Below are positions 38,215 through 47,816 of a stretch of 64,000 bases of DNA, piece after piece (positions within the stretch are counted from its first letter, which is position 1; the number at the start of each line of letters is the position of its first letter). The position numbers and the translations under genes were made by a program. Under the pieces are notes generated by a model. The model did not search any database. It was not told the DNA's origin and worked only from the letters and a program-made list of their open reading frames with translations. The DNA is from Amorphoplanes friuliensis DSM 7358 (GTDB lineage Bacteria; Actinomycetota; Actinomycetes; Mycobacteriales; Micromonosporaceae), in contig NC_022657.1 in NCBI RefSeq assembly GCF_000494755.1, positions 8,896,001-8,960,000 of the forward strand, read 5' to 3'.

Positions 38215-39624
38215 TCAGAGATACGACTTGATCTTGTTGATGAGCAGGTCGGCGCGGACCCCCGAGTTCGGGCAGCCGCCGAAGTGGTGCAACGCCACCA
38301 CCTTGTTGGTCTTGCGGGACAGCACGGGGCTGCCGCTCGAGCCACCCTCGGTGTCGCAGAAGTACGAGACGTCGGAATTCTGGGCGTACCCGTCGAAGGC
38401 CGGGTCGACGACCGCGCAGGTGCCGGCCTTCTCACCGAGACGACCGGCGATCCGGGTCGGCTCACCGGCGGGGTGCTGCGGCACGTAGAGCTCCTGGTTC
38501 TTCGCCGGCCGGGCCGCGTCCAGGGTCAGGTAGCCGAACTTCTCCACCGAACCGAAGTTGCCCACCGTGAAGAGGGTGTAGTCCAGGACGTGCTCGGTCG
38601 CGAGGACCTTGTCACCCCAGACCTTCGTCGGCCGGAAGACGTCGTAACCACCGCACTTGGCGCACTGGTAGTTGAACCAGACCTCGGTCTCGTACGCGTC
38701 GGCCGAGTTGTCGAAGCAGTGGTTGTTCGTCAGCATCCGGTTCTTCGAGCCGACCCGCCAGCCGGTGCAGAGCTCGGTGCCGTTGATCAGCAGCCGGGCG
38801 ATCGCCTTCGACCGGGTGTACGCGACCGGGTCGGCCGAGCGGTAGCAGACCGCGTCCGAGCTGGTGTCGGTGCCGCAGACGGACTCCTCCCGGCCGGTGC
38901 GGCCCGGCTTGCCGAGACTCTCCGACGGGACCTTCGCCTGCTCCTTGCGGGAGTAGCCGCGGGCCACCTGGTCGACGCCGAGGCCGAGCTTGCCGAGCAG
39001 CGAGCCGACAAGGTTGCCGCCACCGCGGTGCATCTCGACCACCGCGGTGTCACCGGTGATCGACATGGCCCACCGGTCGGTGTCGGTGACCCCGTCGAGC
39101 AGCTTCGGAGCGTCGTAGCGGTAGGACTCCTCGCCCTTGGCGTCCGACACGGTCACGTAGTCGCCCGGCAGCATGGCCATGCGGCTGAAGTGGACCTTGA
39201 CGTAGGACGCGTCCGGATAGTGAAAGACCTCACGCTCGGGTGATCCGTATCCGAGCAGCTTGTCGATCTTGAGCAGCTCACCGACCTTCTGCCGCCCGTC
39301 ACCACCAGCCGCCGACGCGGACTCGGGTGCGCCGGGGCCGCTCGAAGCCGGGCCCGACGACGACGGGGTCGCCGTGGGTCGCTCCTCCGACGGCTTCTCA
39401 CCGCCGGCGGCCGGCCCACTGCCCGGAGACCCGTTTCCGCCGGTCGCGGCGGCCGACTGCTGCGTGGACACCGGGGTACGGGCCGAGCCCGCCGCCTCCT
39501 GCCAGGAGCCGACCGGGCGACCCTCGTCCGTCGAGTAGTTCCATGCCACCGCACCGACCGTGCCGGCCAATGCCAGGGCAGCACTCGCCCCGACGACGAT
39601 GCTCACCGCGCGTCGCAAAATCAC
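38215..39624 (-). CDS. Secreted trypsin-like serine protease (S1 family)
   Basis: A 469-residue exported protein. After an N-terminal membrane or signal segment (about 8-30) come ~70 low-complexity Ser/Pro/Gly residues and a ~130-residue domain with no clear family. The C-terminal protease has the catalytic His in LTNNHCFD, Asp in LDYTLFTV and Ser in DTEGGSSGSPV. Several cysteines (NYQCAKC, TCAVVD, SYFCDT, GGCPNS) probably form disulfides. It resembles the glutamyl-endopeptidase/Lysobacter-type branch of S1. Whether the first segment is cleaved is unclear. Start GTG 39624. Confidence 0.85.
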   Translation of the reverse strand: MILRRAVSIVVGASAALALAGTVGAVAWNYSTDEGRPVGSWQEAAGSARTPVSTQQSAAATGGNGSPGSGPAAGGEKPSEERPTATPSSSGPASSGPGAPESASAAGGDGRQKVGELLKIDKLLGYGSPEREVFHYPDASYVKVHFSRMAMLPGDYVTVSDAKGEESYRYDAPKLLDGVTDTDRWAMSITGDTAVVEMHRGGGNLVGSLLGKLGLGVDQVARGYSRKEQAKVPSESLGKPGRTGREESVCGTDTSSDAVCYRSADPVAYTRSKAIARLLINGTELCTGWRVGSKNRMLTNNHCFDNSADAYETEVWFNYQCAKCGGYDVFRPTKVWGDKVLATEHVLDYTLFTVGNFGSVEKFGYLTLDAARPAKNQELYVPQHPAGEPTRIAGRLGEKAGTCAVVDPAFDGYAQNSDVSYFCDTEGGSSGSPVLSRKTNKVVALHHFGGCPNSGVRADLLINKIKSYL

Positions 39625-39736
39625 TCCCGCCCCTGAAGGTCACACCACCGGCCGGGAAACCCTCCGGCGATCTCGCTTCTGTGTAACGAGCCACGTGCGG
39701 CAGCGACGCGCCGTCCTGAACGTGCACACTGGCTTC

Positions 39737-40942
39737 GTGCGCATCACCTCTGCCCTAGTCGACCCGGCTCTGCTGGACCTGCCGTGGAGCGTGCCGCTCG
39801 AGGAGTGGCCCGCTTCGCACCTGGTCGCGCTGCCACAGGGCATCTCGCGGCACATCGTCCGGTTCGTCAAGCTCAACGAGACCGTCTACGCCCTCAAGGA
39901 GACCCGGGAACGGATCGCCGAACGGGAGTACGACCTGCTCCGCGCCCTCGAACGGATCGACTTCCCGGCCGTCGAGGCGGTCGCCGTCGTCACCGACCGG
40001 GTCGACGACGCCGGTGAGCCACTGGAGACGGTGCTGATCACCCGGCATCTGCAGTTCTCGTTGCCGTACCGTGCGCTCTTCTCGCACACGCTGCGTCCCG
40101 AGACGATGACCCGGCTGCTCGACGCGCTGGCCGCGCTGATCGTCCGGATGCACCTGACCGGCTTCTCCTGGGGTGACTGCTCGCTGTCCAACACGCTGTT
40201 CCGCCGGGACGCGGGTGCGTTCGCGGCGTACCTGGTCGACGCCGAGACGGGCAACCTCTACCCGAAGCTGTCCGAGGGCCAGCGCAGCGAGGACATCGAG
40301 ATCCTGCGGCTGAACATCTTCGGCGAGTGCCTGGACCTGCAGGCCGCCGAGCTGCTGCACGAGGCGATCGACCCGGAGACCGTGGTCGACGACATCGTGG
40401 CGCGGTACGAGCGGCTCTGGCACGAGGTCACGTACGAGCAGGAGGTCGCCCGCGACGCCCGCCACGACATCGAGGGCCGCATCCGGCGCCTCAACGACAT
40501 GGGCTTCGACGTCGCCGAGGTGGCGATGTCAACCGTGGACGGCGGCTACCGCGTCCGGCCCAAGGTCGTCGACGCCGGCTACCACACCCGCCGCCTGCTG
40601 CGCCTGACCGGTCTGGACGCCGAGGAGAACCAGGCCCGGCAGCTGCTCAACGACCTGGACGCGTACCGCGCGGAGTCGGACCTGACCGACGAGCAGCAGG
40701 CCGCGCACCGCTGGCTCACCGAGGTCTTCGAGCCGGTCGTCCGGGCCGTGCCGGCCAACCTGCGCCGCAAGCTCGAACCGCAGGAGATCTTCTCGCAGAT
40801 CATCCAGCACAAGTGGCTGCTGTCCGAGCGGGCCGGTCGCGACGTCGGCATGGCGCCGGCCGTGCAGTCGTACCTGACCGACGTCCTGGCCCACAAGCCC
40901 GACGAGCAGGCCGTCCTCGGCGTCGAGGTGGGCGCCCTCTAG
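39737..40942 (+). CDS. DUF4032 protein with kinase-like N-terminal domain
   Basis: A 401-residue soluble protein. The N-terminal half follows a WaaP/RIO-like kinase pattern: VRFVKLNETVYALKE with the candidate ATP-binding Lys, then MHLTGFSWGDCSLSNTLF (an HxD...N catalytic-loop equivalent, W-G-D-C-S-x-x-N) and YLVDAETGN, a DxE/DFG-like metal motif. The C-terminal half is DUF4032, acidic and helical. Substrate unknown. The GTG at 39737 is the best supported start; GTG 39722 is an alternative. It ends with a 3-bp antisense overlap to the channel gene (TAG on one strand, TAG on the other). Confidence 0.8.
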   Translation: MRITSALVDPALLDLPWSVPLEEWPASHLVALPQGISRHIVRFVKLNETVYALKETRERIAEREYDLLRALERIDFPAVEAVAVVTDRVDDAGEPLETVLITRHLQFSLPYRALFSHTLRPETMTRLLDALAALIVRMHLTGFSWGDCSLSNTLFRRDAGAFAAYLVDAETGNLYPKLSEGQRSEDIEILRLNIFGECLDLQAAELLHEAIDPETVVDDIVARYERLWHEVTYEQEVARDARHDIEGRIRRLNDMGFDVAEVAMSTVDGGYRVRPKVVDAGYHTRRLLRLTGLDAEENQARQLLNDLDAYRAESDLTDEQQAAHRWLTEVFEPVVRAVPANLRRKLEPQEIFSQIIQHKWLLSERAGRDVGMAPAVQSYLTDVLAHKPDEQAVLGVEVGAL

Positions 40943-42723
40943 CTCGCTTCCTCGCCGGACTCGGGGAGCTCGGGCGGAGGGCTGGCCTGCTCCGCGAGGG
41001 CGCGCAGGCCGGCGCGGCGGGCGACGATCAGGATCCGGTCACCGGCCGCGAGCACGCGCCGGTGGTCCGGTGACCAGTCGACCCATTCCGAGCCGGACGC
41101 GGACAGTCCGATCACGCGGACGCTCTGCGGCCGGTCGGCCCGGCTCAGCGGCACACCGTCGAGGGGCGAGCCGGCGGAGATCTGCACCCCGGCGACCAGC
41201 AGCGCGTGCCGGTCGACCGGGATGGTCGCGAGCACGTCGCGGTCGAGCATCGCCGCCGCGAACGCCGGAGCGGCCAGCCGCGACACACTCCGCGAGATGC
41301 CGATGTTGAAGGCGGTCTGGACCCGGCGGGCGAAGTCGTCGTCGAAGAGCCGCAGCACCACGCGCAGATCGGGGCGGACCGCGCGGGCGTTCAGCGCGGC
41401 CTGGAGGTTGGTGACGTCGTCGGTGGAGAGCACCACGAGCGCCTTGCTGGTGGCGATCGACGCGGACCGCAGCGTCTCCTCCAGTGCGGCGTCACCGACG
41501 ATGAACGGCACCCCGAGCTGCTCGGCGACCTTGGCACCCCGGGCGTCGGTCTTACGGTCGATCGCCACCACGTCCAGGCCCAGGTCGACGAGCTGCCGGA
41601 GCACACGTGTGCCGACGCTGCCCAGGCCCACGAGGACGATGTGGTCCTGGTGCTGGGCGGCGGTACGGCCGCTGTTGAGAGCCAGCCGTGCGTTGACCAT
41701 GCCCTCGACCACCGCGGCGGTGATCAGCGGCAGCAGTGCGAGCCCGGCGATGGTCAGCACGAGCTGGGCGGCCTGCGCGACACCGTCGCGTTCCATCTCC
41801 ACATCGGACGAGCCGACCGCGGTCAGCAACGTGACGTAGAGCGACTTCCAGAAGCCCTCGACCGGGTCGGCGTGCACCAGCACCGCACCCGCCAGCACGG
41901 TGATGACCAGGGTGGCCAGCACCGCGATACCCAGTTTGCGGTTCAGCGCGGCGCGGACGGCCCGGCCCATCACCCGGAACGGCCGGCGACGCCGGCGCGA
42001 CCGGACCAGCTTCTGAGCCGCGACCGCCTGACCGGCGGGACGGCCGGTGGCCTCGGCCAGCACCAGGTCGGCCGCTCGCCGGGCAGCGGGCAGCGGGTCC
42101 GCGGGAAGGACGTCGACACGTCCGGCGCCGTCCGCGGCGGTGAGGGCGCAGACCACGTGTTCCGGGTTCACGTCGGCGCGGCGGGCGACATAGAGGGTGC
42201 GGCCGGCCAGGCGTACGTGGGTGGGTGCGACCTCCCCCAGCGAAGCCGCCACAAAAGCGGGTGCGGCCATCGCAGCGTCGGACAGGACCGCGCAGTCGGC
42301 GAAGAGCTTGCGGACGCCGTACCCGAGCCCGGTGTTGAACATCCGGATGACCAGCCGCAGGTCGGGCTCGACGGCCTGGGCGCAGAGGGCCGCGTGCAGG
42401 TTGACCACGTCGTCGGGCATCACCAGCGCCAGCGCGGCGGCACCCGCCAGACCGGCCGACCGGAACGTGCGCTCGTCGAGGCGGTCGGCGCGGATGACCC
42501 GCACGCCGCGGAGCGTGGTCAGGTCGGGGACGTCGCCGCGGAGCTTCGTCGGGACGATGACCGTGAGGCGGATCCGGTGGCCGGCGTTCGCCAACTCCTC
42601 GGCGACGGTGTAGACGAGCGCGTCGGCGCCGCAGACCACAAAATGCGGGCGTCCGTCCGGGTTGCGCCGCAGGCGTGCCACGAACGAGCGGCCGGGTGGA
42701 TCACGTGGCAGTTCGACGGCCAT
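40939..42723 (-). CDS. RCK-channel-RCK potassium channel-like protein
   Basis: A 594-residue protein. A TrkA-N/RCK domain (about 25-240, FVVCGADALVYTVAEEL) precedes a two-helix channel module (about 262-345) with a pore loop and then a second RCK domain (about 360-590, HIVLVGLGSVGTRVLRQL, VAIDRKT). The pore sequence is TLLTAVGSSDVEME instead of the canonical TVGYGD filter (near residue 303), so selectivity is in doubt; related RCK-flanked proteins such as plant CASTOR/POLLUX also have altered filters. Basic RRRRRPF before the first membrane helix marks the cytoplasmic side. Probably a ligand-gated cation conductance. Confidence 0.85.
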   Translation of the reverse strand: MAVELPRDPPGRSFVARLRRNPDGRPHFVVCGADALVYTVAEELANAGHRIRLTVIVPTKLRGDVPDLTTLRGVRVIRADRLDERTFRSAGLAGAAALALVMPDDVVNLHAALCAQAVEPDLRLVIRMFNTGLGYGVRKLFADCAVLSDAAMAAPAFVAASLGEVAPTHVRLAGRTLYVARRADVNPEHVVCALTAADGAGRVDVLPADPLPAARRAADLVLAEATGRPAGQAVAAQKLVRSRRRRRPFRVMGRAVRAALNRKLGIAVLATLVITVLAGAVLVHADPVEGFWKSLYVTLLTAVGSSDVEMERDGVAQAAQLVLTIAGLALLPLITAAVVEGMVNARLALNSGRTAAQHQDHIVLVGLGSVGTRVLRQLVDLGLDVVAIDRKTDARGAKVAEQLGVPFIVGDAALEETLRSASIATSKALVVLSTDDVTNLQAALNARAVRPDLRVVLRLFDDDFARRVQTAFNIGISRSVSRLAAPAFAAAMLDRDVLATIPVDRHALLVAGVQISAGSPLDGVPLSRADRPQSVRVIGLSASGSEWVDWSPDHRRVLAAGDRILIVARRAGLRALAEQASPPPELPESGEEAS

Positions 42724-42841
42724 GACCGCATCGTATCCAGATGATCACGATTGCTTGACCCCGTCGGCCCCCGAACCCTCCCCGCAGACCACTCGTTTGT
42801 CTTTCCGACCGTTTAGTCCGAGTTTCTGCAGGAGGAGATCG

Positions 42842-43780
42842 ATGCGCAAGTGGTTCTACGCCGGGGCGGTGGTCGGCGGCTTCCTGCTGCTCGGCGCGGC
42901 ACCCGCGCATGCCGACGTGATCCCTGCGCCCGCCGGTGGACTGCTGTCCTCCGTGGCCGGTGGCGGCCTCGATCCCGCCGGTGGCCTCAATCTGGAGAGC
43001 CCGCTCGGCGGCACCTCCCAGTTGATGAACGTCAAGCCCGGCCAGAACTCCGCTGATTTCCAGGGTTCCGCACCGGCGGTCTCGAACGTCCTTCCGCAGG
43101 GCAGCCCGCTGTCGCAGGAGTCGGACGAGCCGGCCGGACGCCGGCCGGGTGCCGGCGCGGCACCCGCTGACCTGCCGATCGTGGGCGGACTGACCGGCGG
43201 CGGTTCCGGCTCGAGCGGCGGCCTCGGCGGGCTGACCGGTGGTGGTTCGAGTGGCGGCCTCGGCGGCGTCTCCGGTGGTGGCTCGGGTGGCGGGACCGGC
43301 GGCCTCAGCGGCGGCGGATCCGGCAGTGGCCTCGGTGGACTCACCGGCGGCGGTGCGGGTGGCGGCGCCGGTGGCGGTCTGACCGGTCTGGTCCCGGCCA
43401 ACCTGCTCGGTGGCGGCCTCCTCGGCGGCGGGCTCACCCCCGACGGCCGGTCGGCGGCGAACACGGCACCCCGCGAGTCGGCGCTCTTCGACGGCGGCCT
43501 GCCGCTGCTCGGCGGTCTCGGCGGTCTGACACCGGCGAACGAGACCCCGACCACGCTCCCGGCCGACGGCGACGACCCCGTCACCGGCATGCCGGCCGGT
43601 GGCACCGCGGTCGACCCCGCCCTGGTCGACCCGCCCAAGGACGACACCTCGACCGCGGACGAACCGGTCGACGACCCGCGGCTGCACGAGGAACCCACCG
43701 ACGGCGAGGCCGGTGGCGACGAGCGCTCCTTCTCGTCCGGTGGGCGCCCGATCGCCGGCGAGGACAAGGACTTCAAGTAG
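42842..43780 (+). CDS. Glycine-rich secreted protein
   Basis: A 312-residue exported protein: signal peptide ending PAHA (cleavage about residue 24), a ~95-residue segment rich in Gly/Leu/Pro, then a long low-complexity core (about residues 115-190) built on GGLTGGGSG units, and an acidic C-terminal third (PPKDDTSTADEPVDD). No enzymatic motif. GGAGGAG lies five bases before the ATG. It may be a structural wall or surface component; the repeats are too simple for homology. A 13-bp terminator follows. Confidence 0.8.
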   Translation: MRKWFYAGAVVGGFLLLGAAPAHADVIPAPAGGLLSSVAGGGLDPAGGLNLESPLGGTSQLMNVKPGQNSADFQGSAPAVSNVLPQGSPLSQESDEPAGRRPGAGAAPADLPIVGGLTGGGSGSSGGLGGLTGGGSSGGLGGVSGGGSGGGTGGLSGGGSGSGLGGLTGGGAGGGAGGGLTGLVPANLLGGGLLGGGLTPDGRSAANTAPRESALFDGGLPLLGGLGGLTPANETPTTLPADGDDPVTGMPAGGTAVDPALVDPPKDDTSTADEPVDDPRLHEEPTDGEAGGDERSFSSGGRPIAGEDKDFK

Positions 43781-43792
43781 GCAGAACACCAG

Positions 43793-43827
43793 CGAGCCCG
43801 CTCCCGTGCGTACCGGGAGCGGGCTCG
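43793..43827. terminator. Bidirectional terminator
   Basis: CGAGCCCGCTCCC (43793-43805) pairs perfectly with GGGAGCGGGCTCG (43815-43827) around a 9-base loop. It is placed between convergent ends of the glycine-rich protein and the large subtilase. Confidence 0.9.
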
Positions 43828-43839
43828 TGGTGTCGGCTC

Positions 43840-46800
43840 TTACTTGACCTCGCCGATCGTGACGGTGCCGCGGCCGACAACCGCGCCCTCGTCGGTCACC
43901 AGCGACATGTCGCCGAAGAGGGTGCGACCCTCGACCGGCGCGGACGCCGCGACGACCGAGCCCGTGACCGGCGCCGAAGCGCCGTTGGCCAGCGTGAACG
44001 GCGCGCTGGGAACGGTCATCGAGCCGAGCACCGGGCTGAGGTAGACGTCCCGGTAGTCGAACTGCGTGCTGCCCGAGGGCACCGCGTAACCGTCGACGAC
44101 CACCGTGTACGTGCCCGCGGCCGGGGTGGGGATGGACACGGACTCCTCCGAGTCACCGTCCGCCGACTGACCGACCTGCTCGTCACCGAGGAAGACGCTC
44201 AGGTCCAGGTCCGCCGCCGCGTCGCTGACGTTGCCGATCGCCACGTCGAGACGCTCCGCACCGACGGGCACCTCCACTGTGTACTTCTGACTGGCGCCGT
44301 TCGCGATCGTCGGCCGCTGCGAGAGCGAACTGCCGAGCGCACCACCGGTCGCGGTCAGCTCGAGCGGGCCGAAGTTGTTCTTCACGGTCCAGGTGACCGG
44401 CGTCGCGACACCGGCCGTGACGCTGGGCAGCTCGATCGTCGCCGGCTCGACCGTCACACCCTGCACCTTGGCGGTCAGCTCGTACGGGTTCCGCAGCATC
44501 GGCGACGTCCGCCGCGACTCGACCTCGAGCTCCCAGATGCCGGGCATCGGGTTCTCGTACGCCCGCTCCTGCGGCTTGCAGGCGGCCGCGTCCGAGAAGT
44601 TGGTGTAGCAGGCGAGACTCGACGTGCTCTCGACCGGCACACCCCACGGGTTGATCGCGATCCAGCGCGTCTGCGAGCCGGTGGCGATCCCGGACAGGTC
44701 GACCTGCAGTGCGGTCGCCCCCTCCGGCACGGTGACGAAGTACGACGTCGTCGAGTTGCGCTCGACCGTGCCGGCCGCGTCGATCTCGTACGCCGGCTTC
44801 TTCGGCTGAACCCCGGTGACCACCGTGTTGAGCACCTCGAAGTCGGTGACGGACGTCCGCGGGTCGTCGACCTCGACGATGGCGCTGTTCAGCCCCGACT
44901 TCGGCGTGACCCGTACGGGCACACTCACCGTCTTGTTCAGCGGCAGCTTCACCGACGACTGGACCTTGAACGCCTTCTTGTCGCCGACGACCGAGAGCTT
45001 GTGCGACACCGAGCCCTTCGGTCCCGTCGTACGCGTCAGCTTGAGGGTGTAGGTCTTGGTCTGCCCGGCCTTGAGACCACCCTCACCCGGCGCGCACCGG
45101 TTGTGGATGCCCACCCCGCGGCCCGGGGTGGCGAAGCCGTCCGAGAACGCCGTGCAGACCGGCGCCGACGACTTGTACGTGCGCGTCTCGACCTTGCGGG
45201 ACAGCAGCGACCAGGCGCCGTTGACGTCCATCAGACCGTTGCCCTGCCCGGCGACCGAGGTGTCCCTGATCTTGTCCGCGGAGGTGTAGAGCGCACGCCG
45301 CAGCTGCGCCGGGGTCACGCCCCGGTCGGTGGCCTTGGCTGCCGAGAGCAGCAGCGCCGCCCCACCGGCGGCCTGCGGCGACGCCATCGACGTGCCGTTC
45401 TCCATGGCGTAGCCGATCGGCAGCGTGTAGCCGGCCTCGGCCACACCCGGGTCGATCAGCCAGGTGTTGATCGTGGAGATCGCCGAGCCGGGTGCGGTCA
45501 GGTTGGGCTTGAAGCCGCCGTCCTCACGCGGGCCCCGCGACGAGAAGTTGAAGAGGGCGTTCTTCTTCGCGACGACCGAGCCGTAGTTGGCCAGCCAGGT
45601 TTCCTTGCTGACGCTGGCGGCCACGCTGACGACGTCGGTGGCGACCGACGGGTCACCGACCGTGTTCACACCCGGGCCGGAGTTGCCGGCCGAGATGAAG
45701 AACTGCACGCCGTAGTCCTTGATGAGCTTGTCGTAGAGCTCGGCACGGGCGTTGTTGCCGTCGTTCTGCGCCGGCAGGCCGCCGATCGACATGTTGACGA
45801 CGTCGACGTGCCGGTTGACCACCAGGTCGATCATGCCGGTGCTGAGCGCGGCCGCGGTGCAGCCGCCGCCCCACGAGCAGGCCCGCGACGAGACGATCTT
45901 CGCGCCCGGCGCCTGGCCGTCGAAGTTGCGGTTGCCCAGCATGTCGTTCGCGGCGGTGATGCCGGCGACGTGCGTGCCGTGCAGCCCCTCCGGGATGCCG
46001 ATGTTGACGAAGTCGACGATGCCCAGATTGAGCGCCTTCGCGTCGACGTCCTCGCGGTACTCGACGACAAACGGCATCCGCTCGACGACCGGGGTGGCCG
46101 GATTGTCGGTGCCGAAGTGACCGACGTCGAACTTCTCCTTGTACGGCCGCATGACGGCGTCGTCGGTGAAGTCGTTGTTCTGGTTGACGTCCACGCGGAT
46201 GTCGTGGGTGACCGGGTTGTAGAGGATGCCCCAGACGTCCGTGGTGTCGCCGTCACGGTTGACGTCGCCCAGCGCCTCGTCGTTGAGGGTGATCGCCTCG
46301 GTGAACCGGTTGACCTTCCAGGTGCCCGCGGGCGCCTTCCAGGTCTGGTTCATGTAGGTGAACGTGGGCCCGGTGACCTCGGTGGCCATCGCGCGCCAGG
46401 AGCCGTCGCCCTCGGTCACCGGGTCGGTCGCCGTGACCCAGTCGACGATCTTGCGTTCGCCGGTGGTGGTGGTCTTCAGCGCCGGGTGGTCCAGGTCGAC
46501 ACCGGAGTCCATGATGCCGATCGTGACGCCGCGCCCGTCCCAGGAGGGGTGCTTCTTCTTGAACGCGACCGAGCCGATCTCGTCCGTCGGCATGTACGGG
46601 TTCGCGGCCGGCGTCTTGGCTCCGGGACCGGAAGCCTTCGACGTCTTCGCCGCGCCCCGGAACGTTTCGAGCTCGGGCAGCTGGATCACCTCGTCGAGGT
46701 CCACAGCGGACACACCGGCGAGCTTCGCGGCCTTGACGACGTTGGCGGTCGGCACCGAGGCCAGCACGTACCCGACCTTGTCGTACCGCTGGGTGACCGT

Positions 46801-47106
46801 GCCGCCGAGCTTCTCGACCTGGCCCGCTACGTCACCGGCCTTGCCGGAGTCGGTGGAGATGATCAGGGTGACGTTCCGGGCGCCGCTGCTCTCGGCCTTC
46901 GCGAGCAGGTCGGCGTCGTGCGAGTCGAGGGCGTCGGCCGGCGCGTCCTTCGGGGTGGCGGCCTCGGCCACGGGGGCCGGGGCGGGAGCCTGGACGGGTG
47001 CGGCGGTCGCGGGGGCCGGACCGCTGAGCGCGGCGGCACCGACGGCCACGCCCGAGGCGAGGAGAGCGGTGAGAGTCCGCCTGCCCCGTGAAGATTGGTG
47101 TCTCAC
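43840..47106 (-). CDS. Large secreted subtilisin-like protease (S8)
   Basis: A 1088-residue exported serine protease. Signal peptide (about 8-33), inhibitor I9-like prodomain (NVTLIISTDSGKAGDVAGQV ... VGYVLASVP), then the S8 domain with Asp in IGIMDSGVD, His in LHGTHVAGI and Ser in NGTSMASPQAAGG. An insertion of ~170 residues separates Asp from His. The last ~450 residues are beta-rich modules (Fn3/pre-peptidase-like) including VPEGATALQVDLSG and VPVGAERLDVAIGN. The GTG at 47106 is chosen because GGAGG lies eight bases upstream. Likely degrades extracellular protein; related large subtilases include vpr-type enzymes. Confidence 0.93.
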   Translation of the reverse strand: MRHQSSRGRRTLTALLASGVAVGAAALSGPAPATAAPVQAPAPAPVAEAATPKDAPADALDSHDADLLAKAESSGARNVTLIISTDSGKAGDVAGQVEKLGGTVTQRYDKVGYVLASVPTANVVKAAKLAGVSAVDLDEVIQLPELETFRGAAKTSKASGPGAKTPAANPYMPTDEIGSVAFKKKHPSWDGRGVTIGIMDSGVDLDHPALKTTTTGERKIVDWVTATDPVTEGDGSWRAMATEVTGPTFTYMNQTWKAPAGTWKVNRFTEAITLNDEALGDVNRDGDTTDVWGILYNPVTHDIRVDVNQNNDFTDDAVMRPYKEKFDVGHFGTDNPATPVVERMPFVVEYREDVDAKALNLGIVDFVNIGIPEGLHGTHVAGITAANDMLGNRNFDGQAPGAKIVSSRACSWGGGCTAAALSTGMIDLVVNRHVDVVNMSIGGLPAQNDGNNARAELYDKLIKDYGVQFFISAGNSGPGVNTVGDPSVATDVVSVAASVSKETWLANYGSVVAKKNALFNFSSRGPREDGGFKPNLTAPGSAISTINTWLIDPGVAEAGYTLPIGYAMENGTSMASPQAAGGAALLLSAAKATDRGVTPAQLRRALYTSADKIRDTSVAGQGNGLMDVNGAWSLLSRKVETRTYKSSAPVCTAFSDGFATPGRGVGIHNRCAPGEGGLKAGQTKTYTLKLTRTTGPKGSVSHKLSVVGDKKAFKVQSSVKLPLNKTVSVPVRVTPKSGLNSAIVEVDDPRTSVTDFEVLNTVVTGVQPKKPAYEIDAAGTVERNSTTSYFVTVPEGATALQVDLSGIATGSQTRWIAINPWGVPVESTSSLACYTNFSDAAACKPQERAYENPMPGIWELEVESRRTSPMLRNPYELTAKVQGVTVEPATIELPSVTAGVATPVTWTVKNNFGPLELTATGGALGSSLSQRPTIANGASQKYTVEVPVGAERLDVAIGNVSDAAADLDLSVFLGDEQVGQSADGDSEESVSIPTPAAGTYTVVVDGYAVPSGSTQFDYRDVYLSPVLGSMTVPSAPFTLANGASAPVTGSVVAASAPVEGRTLFGDMSLVTDEGAVVGRGTVTIGEVK

Positions 47107-47336
47107 GAACGGGTCCTCCGAGGAGATGGGCGCCCGGGGGGTACGGGCACATCTCCGCGGATCATTGGGTTTCACGACCCTCTATGTCACTACGCCCGCG
47201 ATCTTTGTGACGAGCACGTGACATTCAACAATGTGCATGAAATGGAGGTGTTGCCAGGAAGACCTTCGACGCGAAACCCGTTGTGCCGTAAGACATCCTG
47301 CTTCTAACCGGACGATCAAGGGTGGAAGATCACCAG

Positions 47337-47816
47337 ATGCAGACATTCCTGCCTTATACAGGCTTCCTGGCGAGTGCCGAAGCGCTGGACCAGAAACGCC
47401 TCGGCAAACAACGCGTGGAAACCGTCCAGGTGCTGCGCGGCCTCACCGTCCCGACCTACGGCTGGCGCCACCACCCGGCCGTGAAGATGTGGATCGGCTA
47501 CGAGGAGGCGCTCGTCCGCTACGGCCTCGACATGTGCGCGGTCTGGGTCGCCACGGGCCGCGCCGACACCACCGCCGCCACGATGCAGGCCGACGTCGCC
47601 GCCGCCCGCGGCATCACGGTCATCCGGACCCAGCAGGAACTCGAGGCGGCCGGCGAGCTACCGCCGTGGATCGGTGACGAGGCGCTGCACCTCAGCCACC
47701 GCTCCGCCCTCATGCGCAAGGACCCCGATTTTTACCGCCCGCTCTTCGGCGACGTACCGGACGATCTGCCCTATGTCTGGCCACCCTCGGACCGGACCCG
47801 GGCGTCAGACGGCTGA
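47337..47816 (+). CDS. MSMEG_6728-family protein
   Basis: A 159-residue soluble protein of an actinobacterial family named after a mycobacterial member. Its opening MQTFLPYTGFLASAEALDQK and RLGKQRVETVQVL block, then GWRHHPAVKMWIGYEEAL, are the diagnostic parts; the end has HLSHRSALMRKDPDFYRPLF. The family somewhat resembles pyrimidine-dimer DNA glycosylase-like proteins, but activity is not established. The 3' end overlaps the convergent ltrA-like gene by 12 bases. Confidence 0.8.
   Translation: MQTFLPYTGFLASAEALDQKRLGKQRVETVQVLRGLTVPTYGWRHHPAVKMWIGYEEALVRYGLDMCAVWVATGRADTTAATMQADVAAARGITVIRTQQELEAAGELPPWIGDEALHLSHRSALMRKDPDFYRPLFGDVPDDLPYVWPPSDRTRASDG

Noticed and set aside
43190..43400. 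Glycine-rich DNA repeat as an independent element
   Set aside because: The repeats keep the reading frame of the secreted protein and are explained by its GGLTGGG units.
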